Source: JACKAN01 sp964502735 (GTDB lineage Bacteria > Bdellovibrionota > Bdellovibrionia > Bdellovibrionales > UBA1609). From it: a stretch of DNA of 39,796 nt. The stretch covers positions 1-39,796 of the forward strand of contig CAZCYD010000023.1 in the NCBI GenBank assembly GCA_964502735.1, read 5' to 3'. Below are positions 32,276 through 39,796 of this stretch, piece after piece (position 1 is the stretch's first letter; each line of letters opens with the position of its first letter). Made by a program: the position numbers and the translations under genes. A model generated the notes under the pieces. The model ran no database searches, had not been told where the DNA came from, and was given only the letters and a program-made list of their open reading frames with translations.

Positions 32276-34813
32276 ATGTTTTTACGATTAGCCTGGTTGC
32301 AAATACAGCGAGATAACAAAAGAAGTCTAATGTATATTCTCAATCTTTTAGTGGGAATGACCTGCTTTTTGGTTATTGTCTCGGCTCGAGAATCTCTGAT
32401 TTCCTCAATTTATACAAATTCTAAAAATTATTTAGGTGCGGACCTGTCAGTCTACTCACGTCAGGAAATTCAAGACAAAGATATAGAGCTAATTAGCGGT
32501 CAACTGCCTACTGGTACAGAAAAGTCTGAAACAATTGAGACCTACACTATGGTGAAAGGTCAAGATCGCAGTCGACTGATCTTGCTTACGGCCATTGAGA
32601 GAAATTTTCCATTTTATGGTGAAATAGAGCTTCAAAATAAAGGTCCTGTAAATGGAAGTCGGCTCTATGAATCTGCATTGCCCTTTAAAGATAAAGGAGT
32701 CAATGAAACAGAAAGTCTGAAAAGAGTTTGGGTTTATCCTGAGATATTAACGCAACTGGGAGTGAAAATTGGCGAAAAAATCAGGATAGGGAGTGCCAGT
32801 TTTGTTGTTGATGATGTGGTTGTATCAGCCTCCGGACAAAGTTCTGGATGGAGTAGTATGGCTCCGGTCATTTATATGTCTTTAGACGATTTGGCGAGTA
32901 CAGAACTTTTGCAAAAAGGTAGTACAATGTGGAGAAGTCTCTTATATAAAGTTCCAAGTGGAGTTGATGTTGAGAGATTAGAAAAAAAAATAGATCGAAT
33001 TCTTAATGATCCAGCTCTAAATGTAAAAAGCCATATTTCTTCTGGAGAACAATCTTCAAGAATTATTGGTCATTTTAATGACTTTCTTGGGTTAACCGGC
33101 CTAGTTATTTTGTTTCTAACTTTGATTGCCATCTATTTTTTGTCACAGTCATACTTAACGAGCCAGATAAAATCTGTTGCCACTTATAAAGCCATTGGAC
33201 TCCACAAAAATGAAGTAAGAAGAATATTTTTGTATCAGTTTTTTATGCTTTCCTGCATTTCATTTTTTTTGTCTATTGCGATAACTTTGGTGTTCTTGCC
33301 AACGCTATCCTTTACTTTGAGCGGACTCACTCCATTTTCCTTTGATATAACTTTACAGTCAAAAGGCCTTGTTTTAGCTTTTTTTATTCTTTTTATAGTC
33401 ATATTTTTTCTTTGTTATCCATTAGTAAACTTAATTTCTGGAACTTCAGTAAAGTCTTTGTTTGCTGAAGCGCTTCAACAAGACAGTCGTTATAACTTAA
33501 AATTTGCAGTGTCCTACCTTCCTCTATTCTTGCTTTTTGCCATAATGTCGATTTGGCTGTCTAATTCACTTGTTGTGGGGATAATTTTTTGGGTGGGTGT
33601 AGTTAGTGTTGTCGTGCTTACGATTCCAATCTGGTTTGCGTATGCCAGAACATTATTGCTCTGGGTATTACCTATACAGTGGAGATGGCATTTTTTATCT
33701 TGGTTGAGAAGGCCCACACCAGTTCTTTTGTTTTTTATGTCGATTCTTCTTGCCACTTTTTTGGTAAATTTATTGTTATCTGTTCAGCACGGACTTCGCG
33801 AAGAAATTTCTATGGGCGACAGAAATAAGAAACCAAGTCTTTTTATTTTTGATATACAAGAAGAACAATTTGAATCGTTAAAGAATCTGAGCCGCAAGTT
33901 TTTATTTGAATACAATAGCTTTTCTCCCATGATTAGGGCAAAACTGGTAAGAGTAAATGAGAATCAGTTTGAAAAACTGCAAAAAGAATACGAATTTGAA
34001 ACCCGAGAGAGACAACGAGAAGAGCGCTCTCGCAATCGAGGTATGAATTTAACATACCGCCAGGCTTTATCGGCATCTGAGACTTTGATAAAGGGGGGGC
34101 GGTATGTTGGTGAATTCAACGGTGTAGGGCTCCCATTAATATCAATAGAAAAAAGATTTGCAGACAGACTTGGTCTTACTATTGGTGATGTTTTGGTGTT
34201 TGAAATTCAAGGCGTCGAAGTGGAGGCTCAAGTGGGTTCGGTTCGAACTGTCAAGTGGACGAGTTTTGAACCTAATTTCTTTATACAGTTTCCCACTGGC
34301 GTTTTGGAGTTAGCACCTAAAACTTATATAGCCACCACTCCGGTTTTGTTGGACTCTGACAAAGAGCAGTTTCAATCTGAACTCTTTGAGGTGGCTCCAA
34401 ACGCTTCAGTCATAGACGTAACTCGTCTAATAGATAGTATCTTCAGCTTAGTTCAGAAAATGTCGTTTGCGCTCATTTTTATTTCTATGTTATCCGTTGT
34501 TAGTGGTTTTTTAATAGTTACATCGATTACTCAATTTCAATTTCTCCAACGTCGGAAGGAAATTGAGTTATTAAGCTGGCTGGGCGTTAGACGTAATAGA
34601 CTTATGGCTGTTTATTTTTTTGAGTCTATTTTGATTGCTCTTGGTGCGACACTTTTTGGAGTCATCTTTTCTATCATAGTGTCTCATCTAATGGGTCGTT
34701 TTATATTTCAGTCTTTGTGGTTAAATATAGGCTGGAATATTCCATTTAGCTTTTTTGTCGTCCTCCTTCTAGTTGTAGCGGCGACTCGTTTGCAGTTTGT
34801 CAATAGAAATTAG
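32276..34813 (+). CDS. ABC transporter permease, YbbP/FtsX-like
   Basis: An 845-residue membrane protein. One N-terminal helix (about 15-38) is followed by a periplasmic domain, then a three-helix FtsX module (near 265-390), a central group of helices (400-510), a second periplasmic domain, and a last FtsX module (near 720-840). This is the YbbP architecture, and the ATG directly follows the stop codon of YbbA-like ATPase. The periplasmic parts are charged (the run ETRERQREERSRNRG lies near residue 575). MacB-type permeases move or release substrates from the outer leaflet by mechanotransmission; the substrate here is unknown. The neighbouring lipase suggests lipid or lipoprotein-related work. 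Confidence 0.9.
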   Translation: MFLRLAWLQIQRDNKRSLMYILNLLVGMTCFLVIVSARESLISSIYTNSKNYLGADLSVYSRQEIQDKDIELISGQLPTGTEKSETIETYTMVKGQDRSRLILLTAIERNFPFYGEIELQNKGPVNGSRLYESALPFKDKGVNETESLKRVWVYPEILTQLGVKIGEKIRIGSASFVVDDVVVSASGQSSGWSSMAPVIYMSLDDLASTELLQKGSTMWRSLLYKVPSGVDVERLEKKIDRILNDPALNVKSHISSGEQSSRIIGHFNDFLGLTGLVILFLTLIAIYFLSQSYLTSQIKSVATYKAIGLHKNEVRRIFLYQFFMLSCISFFLSIAITLVFLPTLSFTLSGLTPFSFDITLQSKGLVLAFFILFIVIFFLCYPLVNLISGTSVKSLFAEALQQDSRYNLKFAVSYLPLFLLFAIMSIWLSNSLVVGIIFWVGVVSVVVLTIPIWFAYARTLLLWVLPIQWRWHFLSWLRRPTPVLLFFMSILLATFLVNLLLSVQHGLREEISMGDRNKKPSLFIFDIQEEQFESLKNLSRKFLFEYNSFSPMIRAKLVRVNENQFEKLQKEYEFETRERQREERSRNRGMNLTYRQALSASETLIKGGRYVGEFNGVGLPLISIEKRFADRLGLTIGDVLVFEIQGVEVEAQVGSVRTVKWTSFEPNFFIQFPTGVLELAPKTYIATTPVLLDSDKEQFQSELFEVAPNASVIDVTRLIDSIFSLVQKMSFALIFISMLSVVSGFLIVTSITQFQFLQRRKEIELLSWLGVRRNRLMAVYFFESILIALGATLFGVIFSIIVSHLMGRFIFQSLWLNIGWNIPFSFFVVLLLVVAATRLQFVNRN

Positions 34814-34893
34814 AACAGTCCAAGGTTAGATCTAGGCAGATATAGGTCCTGCAAACATATTGTACAACTTTTAAGTGGAGTTGATATTGAAGA

Positions 34894-35658
34894 ATGCCGA
34901 TTATAGATTTCGGAAGAGGACAGACGTTGAAGCAGCAAGTTTTATTTTTGATTTTAGAAAAAAACAAACAAAAAGCACTGAATTTATCATCAAAAATTCA
35001 GGCTTTAGGTTATGCAACTGAGTGTACCTCTTCTAATAGCCATTCACTCCTATCATCAATTAATAAGTTTAAGGAACAAAAAATAATTATCTTACTTGCG
35101 GAAGAAACATTGCAGGAATTCAAAACAAAAGAAAAGCAGAAGATCTTAGATCTTGCAAATCAACAAGTGTTTATTTACATCATAACTAAACAAAGGCCAA
35201 ATTCTCCCAGTTATTTTGAACATGGGCTAAGCGGTTTTATTGAGACTCCTGTAGAAGCTAAGTGCATCATGAACTTAGTGAGAAAAAGTATTTTACCTAA
35301 GAATCTTTTGTGGCAGGTAACTGCTGCTTTTTCCCCAGTTGATAGCCTAAGTTTTATAGCTTTGTCTCTGGATGATTTATTAAACCATAATAAGATTAAA
35401 TTTGGCCATAGTGGATTCTCAATGCAGATAGAAAAAACATATCATGTTGGGGATAGAATTCACTTTTCAATCTCATTCAAGGAAGGCTCAGTAGCTTATA
35501 TGGTTGAAGGGTTAATGGTAGTTAGGTGGTCACTCAGAAAAGAAAAGTGGACGGGCTTTGAGTTTGAAACCCTGCATGGAAGTGGTCAATTAGTTTTTAT
35601 AGATTGGTTAACTAAACACTATCCTCATGGTCTGATTCCTCTTCCATTTTCAGCTTAG
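34894..35658 (+). CDS. receiver-like plus degenerate PilZ-like protein
   Basis: A 254-residue soluble protein. The first half (18-135) has receiver-like alternation, for example LFLILEKNKQKALNLSSKI and ILLAEETLQEF, but the phospho-acceptor aspartate is not at the expected place, so it looks like a pseudo-receiver. The second half resembles PilZ: KFGHSGFSMQI then GDRIHFSISF and VVRWSLRKEKWTGFEFETL. A c-di-GMP-binding PilZ needs RxxxR and D/NxSxxG; the arginines are missing and the second motif is altered, so binding is doubtful. Family calls are pattern-based and tentative. Its last 47 bases overlap the end of the nitronate monooxygenase gene on the other strand. Confidence 0.55.
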   Translation: MPIIDFGRGQTLKQQVLFLILEKNKQKALNLSSKIQALGYATECTSSNSHSLLSSINKFKEQKIIILLAEETLQEFKTKEKQKILDLANQQVFIYIITKQRPNSPSYFEHGLSGFIETPVEAKCIMNLVRKSILPKNLLWQVTAAFSPVDSLSFIALSLDDLLNHNKIKFGHSGFSMQIEKTYHVGDRIHFSISFKEGSVAYMVEGLMVVRWSLRKEKWTGFEFETLHGSGQLVFIDWLTKHYPHGLIPLPFSA

Positions 35659-36634
35659 GAAGATTTTCTAAAGATTTTTTATAGTCTTTGACTAGACAAT
35701 TTATGATTTCTCGACAGGTTTTTATATCTTCAATAGCTCCCACGCTTTGGCCGGCACTCCAAACTTGTTTCCAAGATAGACTTTTAGTGGCTGCATGTTC
35801 TAAAGATTTAGAACCTAGATGATAAATTAATGCCTGTACCCATTTTTTTAAGTGGGGAACTTGCTTTAATTTTTCTAAAACATAAGGTAGTTCTGTTCCA
35901 GATTTTTCTATAAAGGGGGTTTTGATAACAGAGGCGGGTGTGCCTGATATTCTTTTTGTCATGATTATATCAGCTGGCGACGACTTTAAAATAGCATTTT
36001 TATAAGCTGAGTCTACCTTTGCCTCGGAGCTGGCTATGAACCGAGTTCCAATGCTAACCGCGCTGGCTCCAAGACTTAATGCTGCACACATTGATTGCCC
36101 ATCAGCTATGGCTCCAGCTGCAATTATGGGTATTTGAATTTCTCGTCTTAACCAGGGAATAAGAGCGAAGGGTGAGATATTTCCAGCATGACCGCCAGCT
36201 CCCGCTGAGACGGCAATAACACCATCCGCACCTAAATCCTGCACTTTTAGAGCATGCTCAAGATTGATGACATCACAAAGCACCTTGCAACCATTTTTAT
36301 GAGCCTCGGCTATGACTTCTTTTGGAGAGCCCAATGAGGTTATTATAAGTTCAACCCCATTTTCTAAGCAACTTTTTAGATCGCTGATGAGTCTGGGATT
36401 AGATTTGTTAACTATAAGGTTAACACCGATGGGTTTAGAGGTATTTTTTTTTATTGATTTTAAAATTTTGTCAAAATTATCTGAGGGTCGGTAATTAAGT
36501 GAAGGGAGCGTGCCCACTCCTCCAGCTTCAGAAATTTCAATAACCATTTGTTCGTTGGAGACCAAAAACATAGGGGCTCCAATTATTGGGAGGTGACAAC
36601 CCATCATTTTAGTAAATTCAGTTTCTATTTTCAT
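35612..36634 (-). CDS. nitronate monooxygenase family (NPD-type) FMN enzyme
   Basis: A 340-residue TIM-barrel flavoprotein. LPIIGAPMFLVSNEQM at the start, IGVNLIVNKSNPR, the active-site VSAGAGGHAGN with the conserved histidine, AAGAIADGQSM and LGASAVSIGTRFIAS are the family landmarks, including phosphate binding of FMN. Known members oxidise nitronates such as propionate-3-nitronate; the barrel is shared with enoyl reductase FabK, but no fatty-acid context is present. The C-terminal 80 residues extend over the barrel. Its stop lies inside the end of the convergent receiver-like gene (47-base overlap). A 277-base region separates it from the divergent secreted-protein gene. Confidence 0.9.
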   Translation of the reverse strand: MKIETEFTKMMGCHLPIIGAPMFLVSNEQMVIEISEAGGVGTLPSLNYRPSDNFDKILKSIKKNTSKPIGVNLIVNKSNPRLISDLKSCLENGVELIITSLGSPKEVIAEAHKNGCKVLCDVINLEHALKVQDLGADGVIAVSAGAGGHAGNISPFALIPWLRREIQIPIIAAGAIADGQSMCAALSLGASAVSIGTRFIASSEAKVDSAYKNAILKSSPADIIMTKRISGTPASVIKTPFIEKSGTELPYVLEKLKQVPHLKKWVQALIYHLGSKSLEHAATKSLSWKQVWSAGQSVGAIEDIKTCREIINCLVKDYKKSLENLPKLKMEEESDHEDSV

Positions 36635-36911
36635 ATCCTCATTAAGCGTAAAAAGTTTAATAGTGTCAATATGAGAAAGGCTAGGGATTAAGATAAAGTT
36701 AACGTTCTAAAATGAGATTTTTCATTTTTTTTGTGTAATTTTAAATGAACTAATAGAAAATATATTCAGGCAGATGACTGTAAGTCAGATGGCTATAATT
36801 AGAGACTGCAATCAGATTTAGGTATTTGGATTAGGTATTAGATGGTTGTGTTATCGAGTATAGATAAAATCTGACAAAAGAATTAAAGCGGAAATTACGG
36901 GACGGGGATTC
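36635..36911. promoter_or_regulatory. 277-base divergent promoter region with a 9-base direct repeat
   Basis: The region separates the starts of nitronate monooxygenase (minus) and a secreted protein (plus). TTAGGTATT occurs at 36818-36826 and 36831-36839, a 13-base period, which could be a regulator site. A short AT-only hairpin sits at 36709-36728. No ORF longer than about 15 codons is seen. Confidence 0.3.
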
Positions 36912-37616
36912 ATGAAATATATTAAGCGGATGTATTATTTAGTTGTTTTGATGGGCTTAATGGGTATTTACAACAATGCATCCATGCCTGAAGTCCCAAT
37001 GTTAGGCTCAGGCGAATTTAACTCCTTAAAAGATTTTTTACAGATATCTCACAAAAAAGATGGAGAGAATTCCAGTTTAAACTCAGTGATAGTGCAGTCC
37101 TCAGAATTTCAAAATAAAACATCACCGGTTTTAATCGAAAAAGTGAACTTGAATAAGAGTGGCATAACTTCCCCCGCTGTCACCACGGTAACTACAAAAA
37201 AAGATAACCGGCGAAAAAACCGAGAGTCCGGTGAGGTTGCAGCAAACTATGATCCAAAAACTGGCTTGTATGAAATTAATGGCAAACCCTATGTGTACTT
37301 GAAATCTGCGTACAGGCCATATAAAGAAAAAAATATTTACTACATAGATGGTGTCTACTACAGTTATGTACCTAAGCCAATGCGAAGAGCTGAGGCGTCA
37401 CCGGCATTAGATCGAGTTTCTAGATTCAATGATGAGTCAAACCAGAAAGAGGTTAGGCATCAACTCAGAGATAAGGCTACTGACCCTAATTTTGCGCCTC
37501 AGCCAGGAGGAATTCTAAACGCCGACAACTTTAGAATTTTATCGACAGAGCTGGCAAAGGCAAAGAAAAATATGGAATATAAAAAACAAGCTCTCGATCA
37601 ATTGTTAAATGAATAG
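36912..37616 (+). CDS. secreted protein of unknown function
   Basis: A 234-residue protein preceded by GGGACGGGG. The first 22 residues (MKYIKRMYYLVVLMGLMGIY then NNA) form a signal peptide or anchor. The middle is Y-rich: NYDPKTGLYEINGKPYVYLK and KEKNIYYIDGVYYSYVPKP, two similar turns of the form G-x-x-Y-x-x-x-x-x-Y, which may be a small tandem beta motif. The C-terminal 40 residues are a charged helix ending in KKNMEYKKQALDQLLNE. No family recognised. It is convergent with the zinc-ribbon/TPR gene. Confidence 0.68.
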   Translation: MKYIKRMYYLVVLMGLMGIYNNASMPEVPMLGSGEFNSLKDFLQISHKKDGENSSLNSVIVQSSEFQNKTSPVLIEKVNLNKSGITSPAVTTVTTKKDNRRKNRESGEVAANYDPKTGLYEINGKPYVYLKSAYRPYKEKNIYYIDGVYYSYVPKPMRRAEASPALDRVSRFNDESNQKEVRHQLRDKATDPNFAPQPGGILNADNFRILSTELAKAKKNMEYKKQALDQLLNE

Positions 37617-37665
37617 TTTAAATCAACAGCTTGAACTATTAGTTGCTAAACAAATAAAGATTAGC

Positions 37666-38409
37666 TTACTTATTTTTTGCAAGTCTCGAGATTTCTTTCA
37701 GTTCATTTGACATAAAATAAGGAGAATTCAAACTTTGCTTTTGAGTTTTTATTATAAAATCTTTTGCTTTTTTATAATCCTGCATTTTGATTAAGAGTTG
37801 TGCATAATTGTGCACAACAGAGGTTTCAAATGTTTGAGTATTTTCGTTTAATATGAATTCATAATATTCCAGGGCTTTATTGTAGTTCCCTTTTTTCTCT
37901 AAAAGCTTTGCAAAGTTGTAGGCAAGATTGAGGTCTCGTCCTTTTTGATCGAAGTACTGTGAGTAAGCTCGAAGGGCCTCATCTTCCCGCTTTGTTCGAT
38001 GCAAAGTTGTAGACAGCAGGGCTAAGGCTTCTAGGTTTCTTGGATTTTTCTGAGTGATAGACTTTAGCTGGTCTACGGAACAGGAATAAAGGCGTCTTTG
38101 AGAACAGATATTTGCCATTTGAAACTGTGACAGATTGTGTGTATTTCCAATAAGTTGTTGAGCTTTTATGCTGAGAACCTGAAAAGAGTATTGATCCCAC
38201 TTAAGTGTGTAAAAATAGACAGATATCATAAGTATGGAAGTGAAAACAAAAAACATTACAATTTTTTTCTGTAAATTATTGTGGAAATTTATCTGGTTTT
38301 TATTAATGGACCAAGCGCACGAGGGGCAGACAATAACAGATTCGTAGAGTCTGTCTTCTGGGACTTCAGTTTTGCATTGTGGGCAGTATTTAGATCCAAA
38401 GTAATTCAT
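37666..38409 (-). CDS. zinc-ribbon, membrane-anchored TPR protein
   Basis: A 247-residue protein. ATG 38409 follows GGAGG (38418-38422) at eight bases and is preferred over a TTG at 38424. A CxxC zinc ribbon (YCPQCKTEVP and IVCPSCAWS) comes first, then one hydrophobic helix (about residues 49-68, IVMFFVFTSILMISVYFY). The rest contains tetratricopeptide-like repeats: RNLEALALLSTTLHRTKRED, LNLAYNFAKLLEKKGNYNKALEYY and VVHNYAQLLIKMQDYKKAKD. The ribbon is cytosolic and the TPR part probably faces the periplasm. TPR regions bind partner proteins; the partner is unknown. It stands alone, with a possible hairpin over its ribosome site. Confidence 0.78.
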   Translation of the reverse strand: MNYFGSKYCPQCKTEVPEDRLYESVIVCPSCAWSINKNQINFHNNLQKKIVMFFVFTSILMISVYFYTLKWDQYSFQVLSIKAQQLIGNTHNLSQFQMANICSQRRLYSCSVDQLKSITQKNPRNLEALALLSTTLHRTKREDEALRAYSQYFDQKGRDLNLAYNFAKLLEKKGNYNKALEYYEFILNENTQTFETSVVHNYAQLLIKMQDYKKAKDFIIKTQKQSLNSPYFMSNELKEISRLAKNK

Positions 38410-38417
38410 AGTCAGGT

Positions 38418-38458
38418 CCTCCAAACGTTCGACGTATGATGATTAAGCAATGTTTGGA
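38418..38458 (-). promoter_or_regulatory. possible hairpin overlapping the TPR gene ribosome site
   Basis: On the minus strand TCCAAAC (38452-38458) can pair with GTTTGGA (38420-38426), whose end lies within the GGAGG ribosome site (38418-38422). Stem of seven, loop of 25 bases. It could mask translation initiation, but the stem is short. Confidence 0.25.
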
Positions 38459-38589
38459 CCAGCTGGTTGTGAGTTTTATTTGTGATTCACGTATATTTAC
38501 TGTTAATAGGTGACAAGAATTGTCGCTAAATGGACATCCGAATTTCCTCAAATTAAAAGCCACCAAGCGAGTTACCAGAGTTTTCGCAA

Positions 38590-39047
38590 TGACTCGTAAA
38601 AAAGGTAACTTTCAAAGGTTTGATATTTTTGAGGCAATCACTGAGTGACTCATAAAAATCTTACCCTAGACTAATGGTTAGCAAAACAACATTAGAACGG
38701 GGGACCAAAATGAGCCATTCAGCAAAAAAACAATATCTCATCGCCATACTTGAACGCTATCAGAATTCGTCCAAAAAAGAGAAAAAAGTTATTTTGGATG
38801 AGTTCTGCTCGATCTGTGGCTACAGCCGAAAATATGCGATTAGGCTTTTAAATGGGCAGTTAGAAATTCCATTAACCAAACGGGGCCGTAAATCTAAGTA
38901 TACGAAAGAGACTAAAGAGCATTTGATAGCACTTTGGCATGCAATGGGGCGCATATGCTCAAAGAGTTTAAGGAAAAGGCAAATAAGTTAAACAGTTTAC
39001 TTAAGGCTTCATAGCTAACTATTGCAGTTACATTTTTAAATGGGTCA
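38590..39047 (+). mobile_element. internally deleted insertion sequence remnant
   Basis: The left end TGACTCGTAAAAAAGGTAAC (38590-38609) and the inverted right end (39027-39047, reading TGACCCATTTAAAAATGTAAC on the minus strand) match over most positions. A second left copy, TGACTCATAAAAATCTTACC, lies at 38646-38665, like the repeated subterminal binding sites of some insertion sequences. They enclose a broken transposase gene. The whole is about 460 bases, so most of the transposase has been lost. Confidence 0.6.
38710..39014 (+). pseudogene. transposase/integrase, 5' part only, frameshifted
   Basis: From ATG 38710 (GGGGGACC six to eight bases upstream) the frame gives MSHSAKKQYLIAILERYQNS, then SICGYSRKYAIRLLNG, KRGRKSKY, and LIALWHAMGRICSK, then leaves the family and ends at 38991. 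The helix-turn-helix segment with RKYAIRLLN and the LW-AM-RICSK block mark the N-terminus of integrase-core (DDE) transposases usually about 400 residues long. The catalytic core is absent. Another frame (38955-39014) reads MLKEFKEKANKLNSLLKAS, which may be the original C-terminus brought close by a deletion. This looks like one ancestral gene with a large internal loss. Confidence 0.7.
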
Positions 39048-39182
39048 ACACGTTTTTTCATCAAGAGATCGTGCTTAAAATGATAGAGCCAGAAGTTAAA
39101 AAATATTTTTAAGATAGAAAAGGTTTTATTGAAAATGGGAATAGAATATCAAACACAATATAAACTCAAATAAGATGTCCAT

Positions 39183-39737
39183 TTATTCCACAATATATTC
39201 TCCTAAAAAAATATCGAGTTTTTTGGCCGTGTTTGGGCACAAGGAATAATCTTCGAACACATCAAAACATTCCTTGCTACTATAAACTCCGAGAAGTTGA
39301 GAATATATCAAGTCATGTCCGTCTGAAAAAAAAGGTCTGCTTGCGAGAACAATAATGACGGGCTCATTATTGTTTTTCATTCTTTTTGCAAAGTTTAACG
39401 CAGCTTTTTTCCCTATTTCTGTGACCACCCTGTGAAAAGTGGAGCTTACTTTTTTGGGTAGTTTAGGATCTGGAGAAATTAGACTTCCTTCAAAGTCACA
39501 CCAGTAGTACGGGGAGTCATTTCTAAGACGACATGACATTTTTATTGTTTCAGGTTTTAACTTAGCAGTTAGTCCAATGTTTTGGTCTTTGTACTTCCTG
39601 ACTGTAAAAATACTTGGAAAAGGATTCTCCGAAGGATAAATGTATTCAGGCTCTTCGGCTTCCTTTGCTTTATGAGAGCATGAAACAGTCAAAATTAGAA
39701 GTAGTAAAACTTTAAAAAAACTATTTAATTTTTGCAT
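39183..39737 (-). CDS. lipoprotein of unknown function
   Basis: A 184-residue protein with a classical lipoprotein signal (MQKLNSFFKVLLLLILTVSC), cleaved before C20 of the LTVSC lipobox. The mature part contains four further cysteines (MSCRLR, YWCDFEG, KECFD, LCPNT) that could pair. A central section, VVTEIGKKAALNFAKRMKNN then EPVIIVLASRPFF, suggests an alpha/beta fold. No family recognised. It follows no gene on its strand, and the window ends 59 bases upstream of its start, so promoter information is limited. The lack of a good ribosome site near ATG 39737 leaves small doubt about the start. Confidence 0.7.
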   Translation of the reverse strand: MQKLNSFFKVLLLLILTVSCSHKAKEAEEPEYIYPSENPFPSIFTVRKYKDQNIGLTAKLKPETIKMSCRLRNDSPYYWCDFEGSLISPDPKLPKKVSSTFHRVVTEIGKKAALNFAKRMKNNNEPVIIVLASRPFFSDGHDLIYSQLLGVYSSKECFDVFEDYSLCPNTAKKLDIFLGEYIVE

Positions 39738-39796
39738 TCTGATATGTAAAAGTCACGACTTGATCTGACACTTCACGATGTGGAAAAGTGGAGAAA

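Noticed and set aside
36709..36732. AAAATGA/TCATTTT hairpin followed by T residues
   Set aside because: It lies between two divergent gene starts, where no plus-strand transcript is expected to end, and the stem is almost all A-T pairs.
1..39796. tRNA, rRNA, CRISPR arrays or prophage
   Set aside because: No clover-leaf tRNA pattern, rRNA-like stretch, regularly spaced repeats or phage structural genes were seen on reading both strands by eye.

Overview
The window is a compact, AT-rich chromosomal segment with short intergenic gaps and genes on both strands. Several traits point to a Bdellovibrio-like bacterium (Bdellovibrionota): lipoproteins with an FQNC-type cleavage site, soluble and membrane histidine kinases of an ISRDG/MSRDG subfamily, an HNH protein of a type common in that group, many secreted proteins with no recognisable family, and c-di-GMP-type signalling parts. 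This assignment is inference from gene content; there is no rRNA or other marker gene here.

Layout. 1-2421: 3' part of an MFS transporter, then an RMD1/DUF155 membrane protein. 2399-5777: a small-metabolite cluster made of a RimK-type ATP-grasp ligase, a divergent GNAT acetyltransferase, an aspartoacylase and a PPC/DUF296 protein. The first three are the enzyme types of N-acetylaspartate / N-acetylaspartyl-glutamate metabolism. 5944-9859: a signalling locus with a FIST sensor protein overlapping a soluble histidine kinase, followed by a receiver/HD-GYP response regulator. 9888-11577: two secreted proteins (one a gluzincin-like metallopeptidase) and an unlisted 57-residue gene. 11676-17338: Na/phosphate symporter with PhoU-like tail, RlmI-type rRNA methyltransferase, ZIP metal transporter and BipA GTPase. 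17632-23259: two convergent acyl-CoA dehydrogenases, the second an AidB-like enzyme one base downstream of a P2-type cation ATPase. 23547-26538: a decayed ATP-grasp gene, then three exported proteins including a VWA lipoprotein. 26535-30762: a second histidine kinase, small exported proteins, an HNH protein and a methyltransferase. 30984-34813: a TesA-YbbA-YbbP type operon. 34894-38409: a receiver-like/PilZ-like protein, nitronate monooxygenase, a secreted protein and a zinc-ribbon/TPR membrane protein. 38590-39047: an internally deleted insertion sequence. 39183-39737: a lipoprotein.

The most unusual structures are not genes. A 138-base palindrome with 49-base perfect arms (30305-30442) fills the gap between two convergent genes and looks inserted into overlapping stop codons. 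A second, degenerate repeat recurs three times (4379-4405, 11627-11655, 18828-18856), each time between convergent genes, and one copy forms a full hairpin. The most interesting functional hypothesis is the bacterial N-acetylaspartate-type cluster at 2399-5295.
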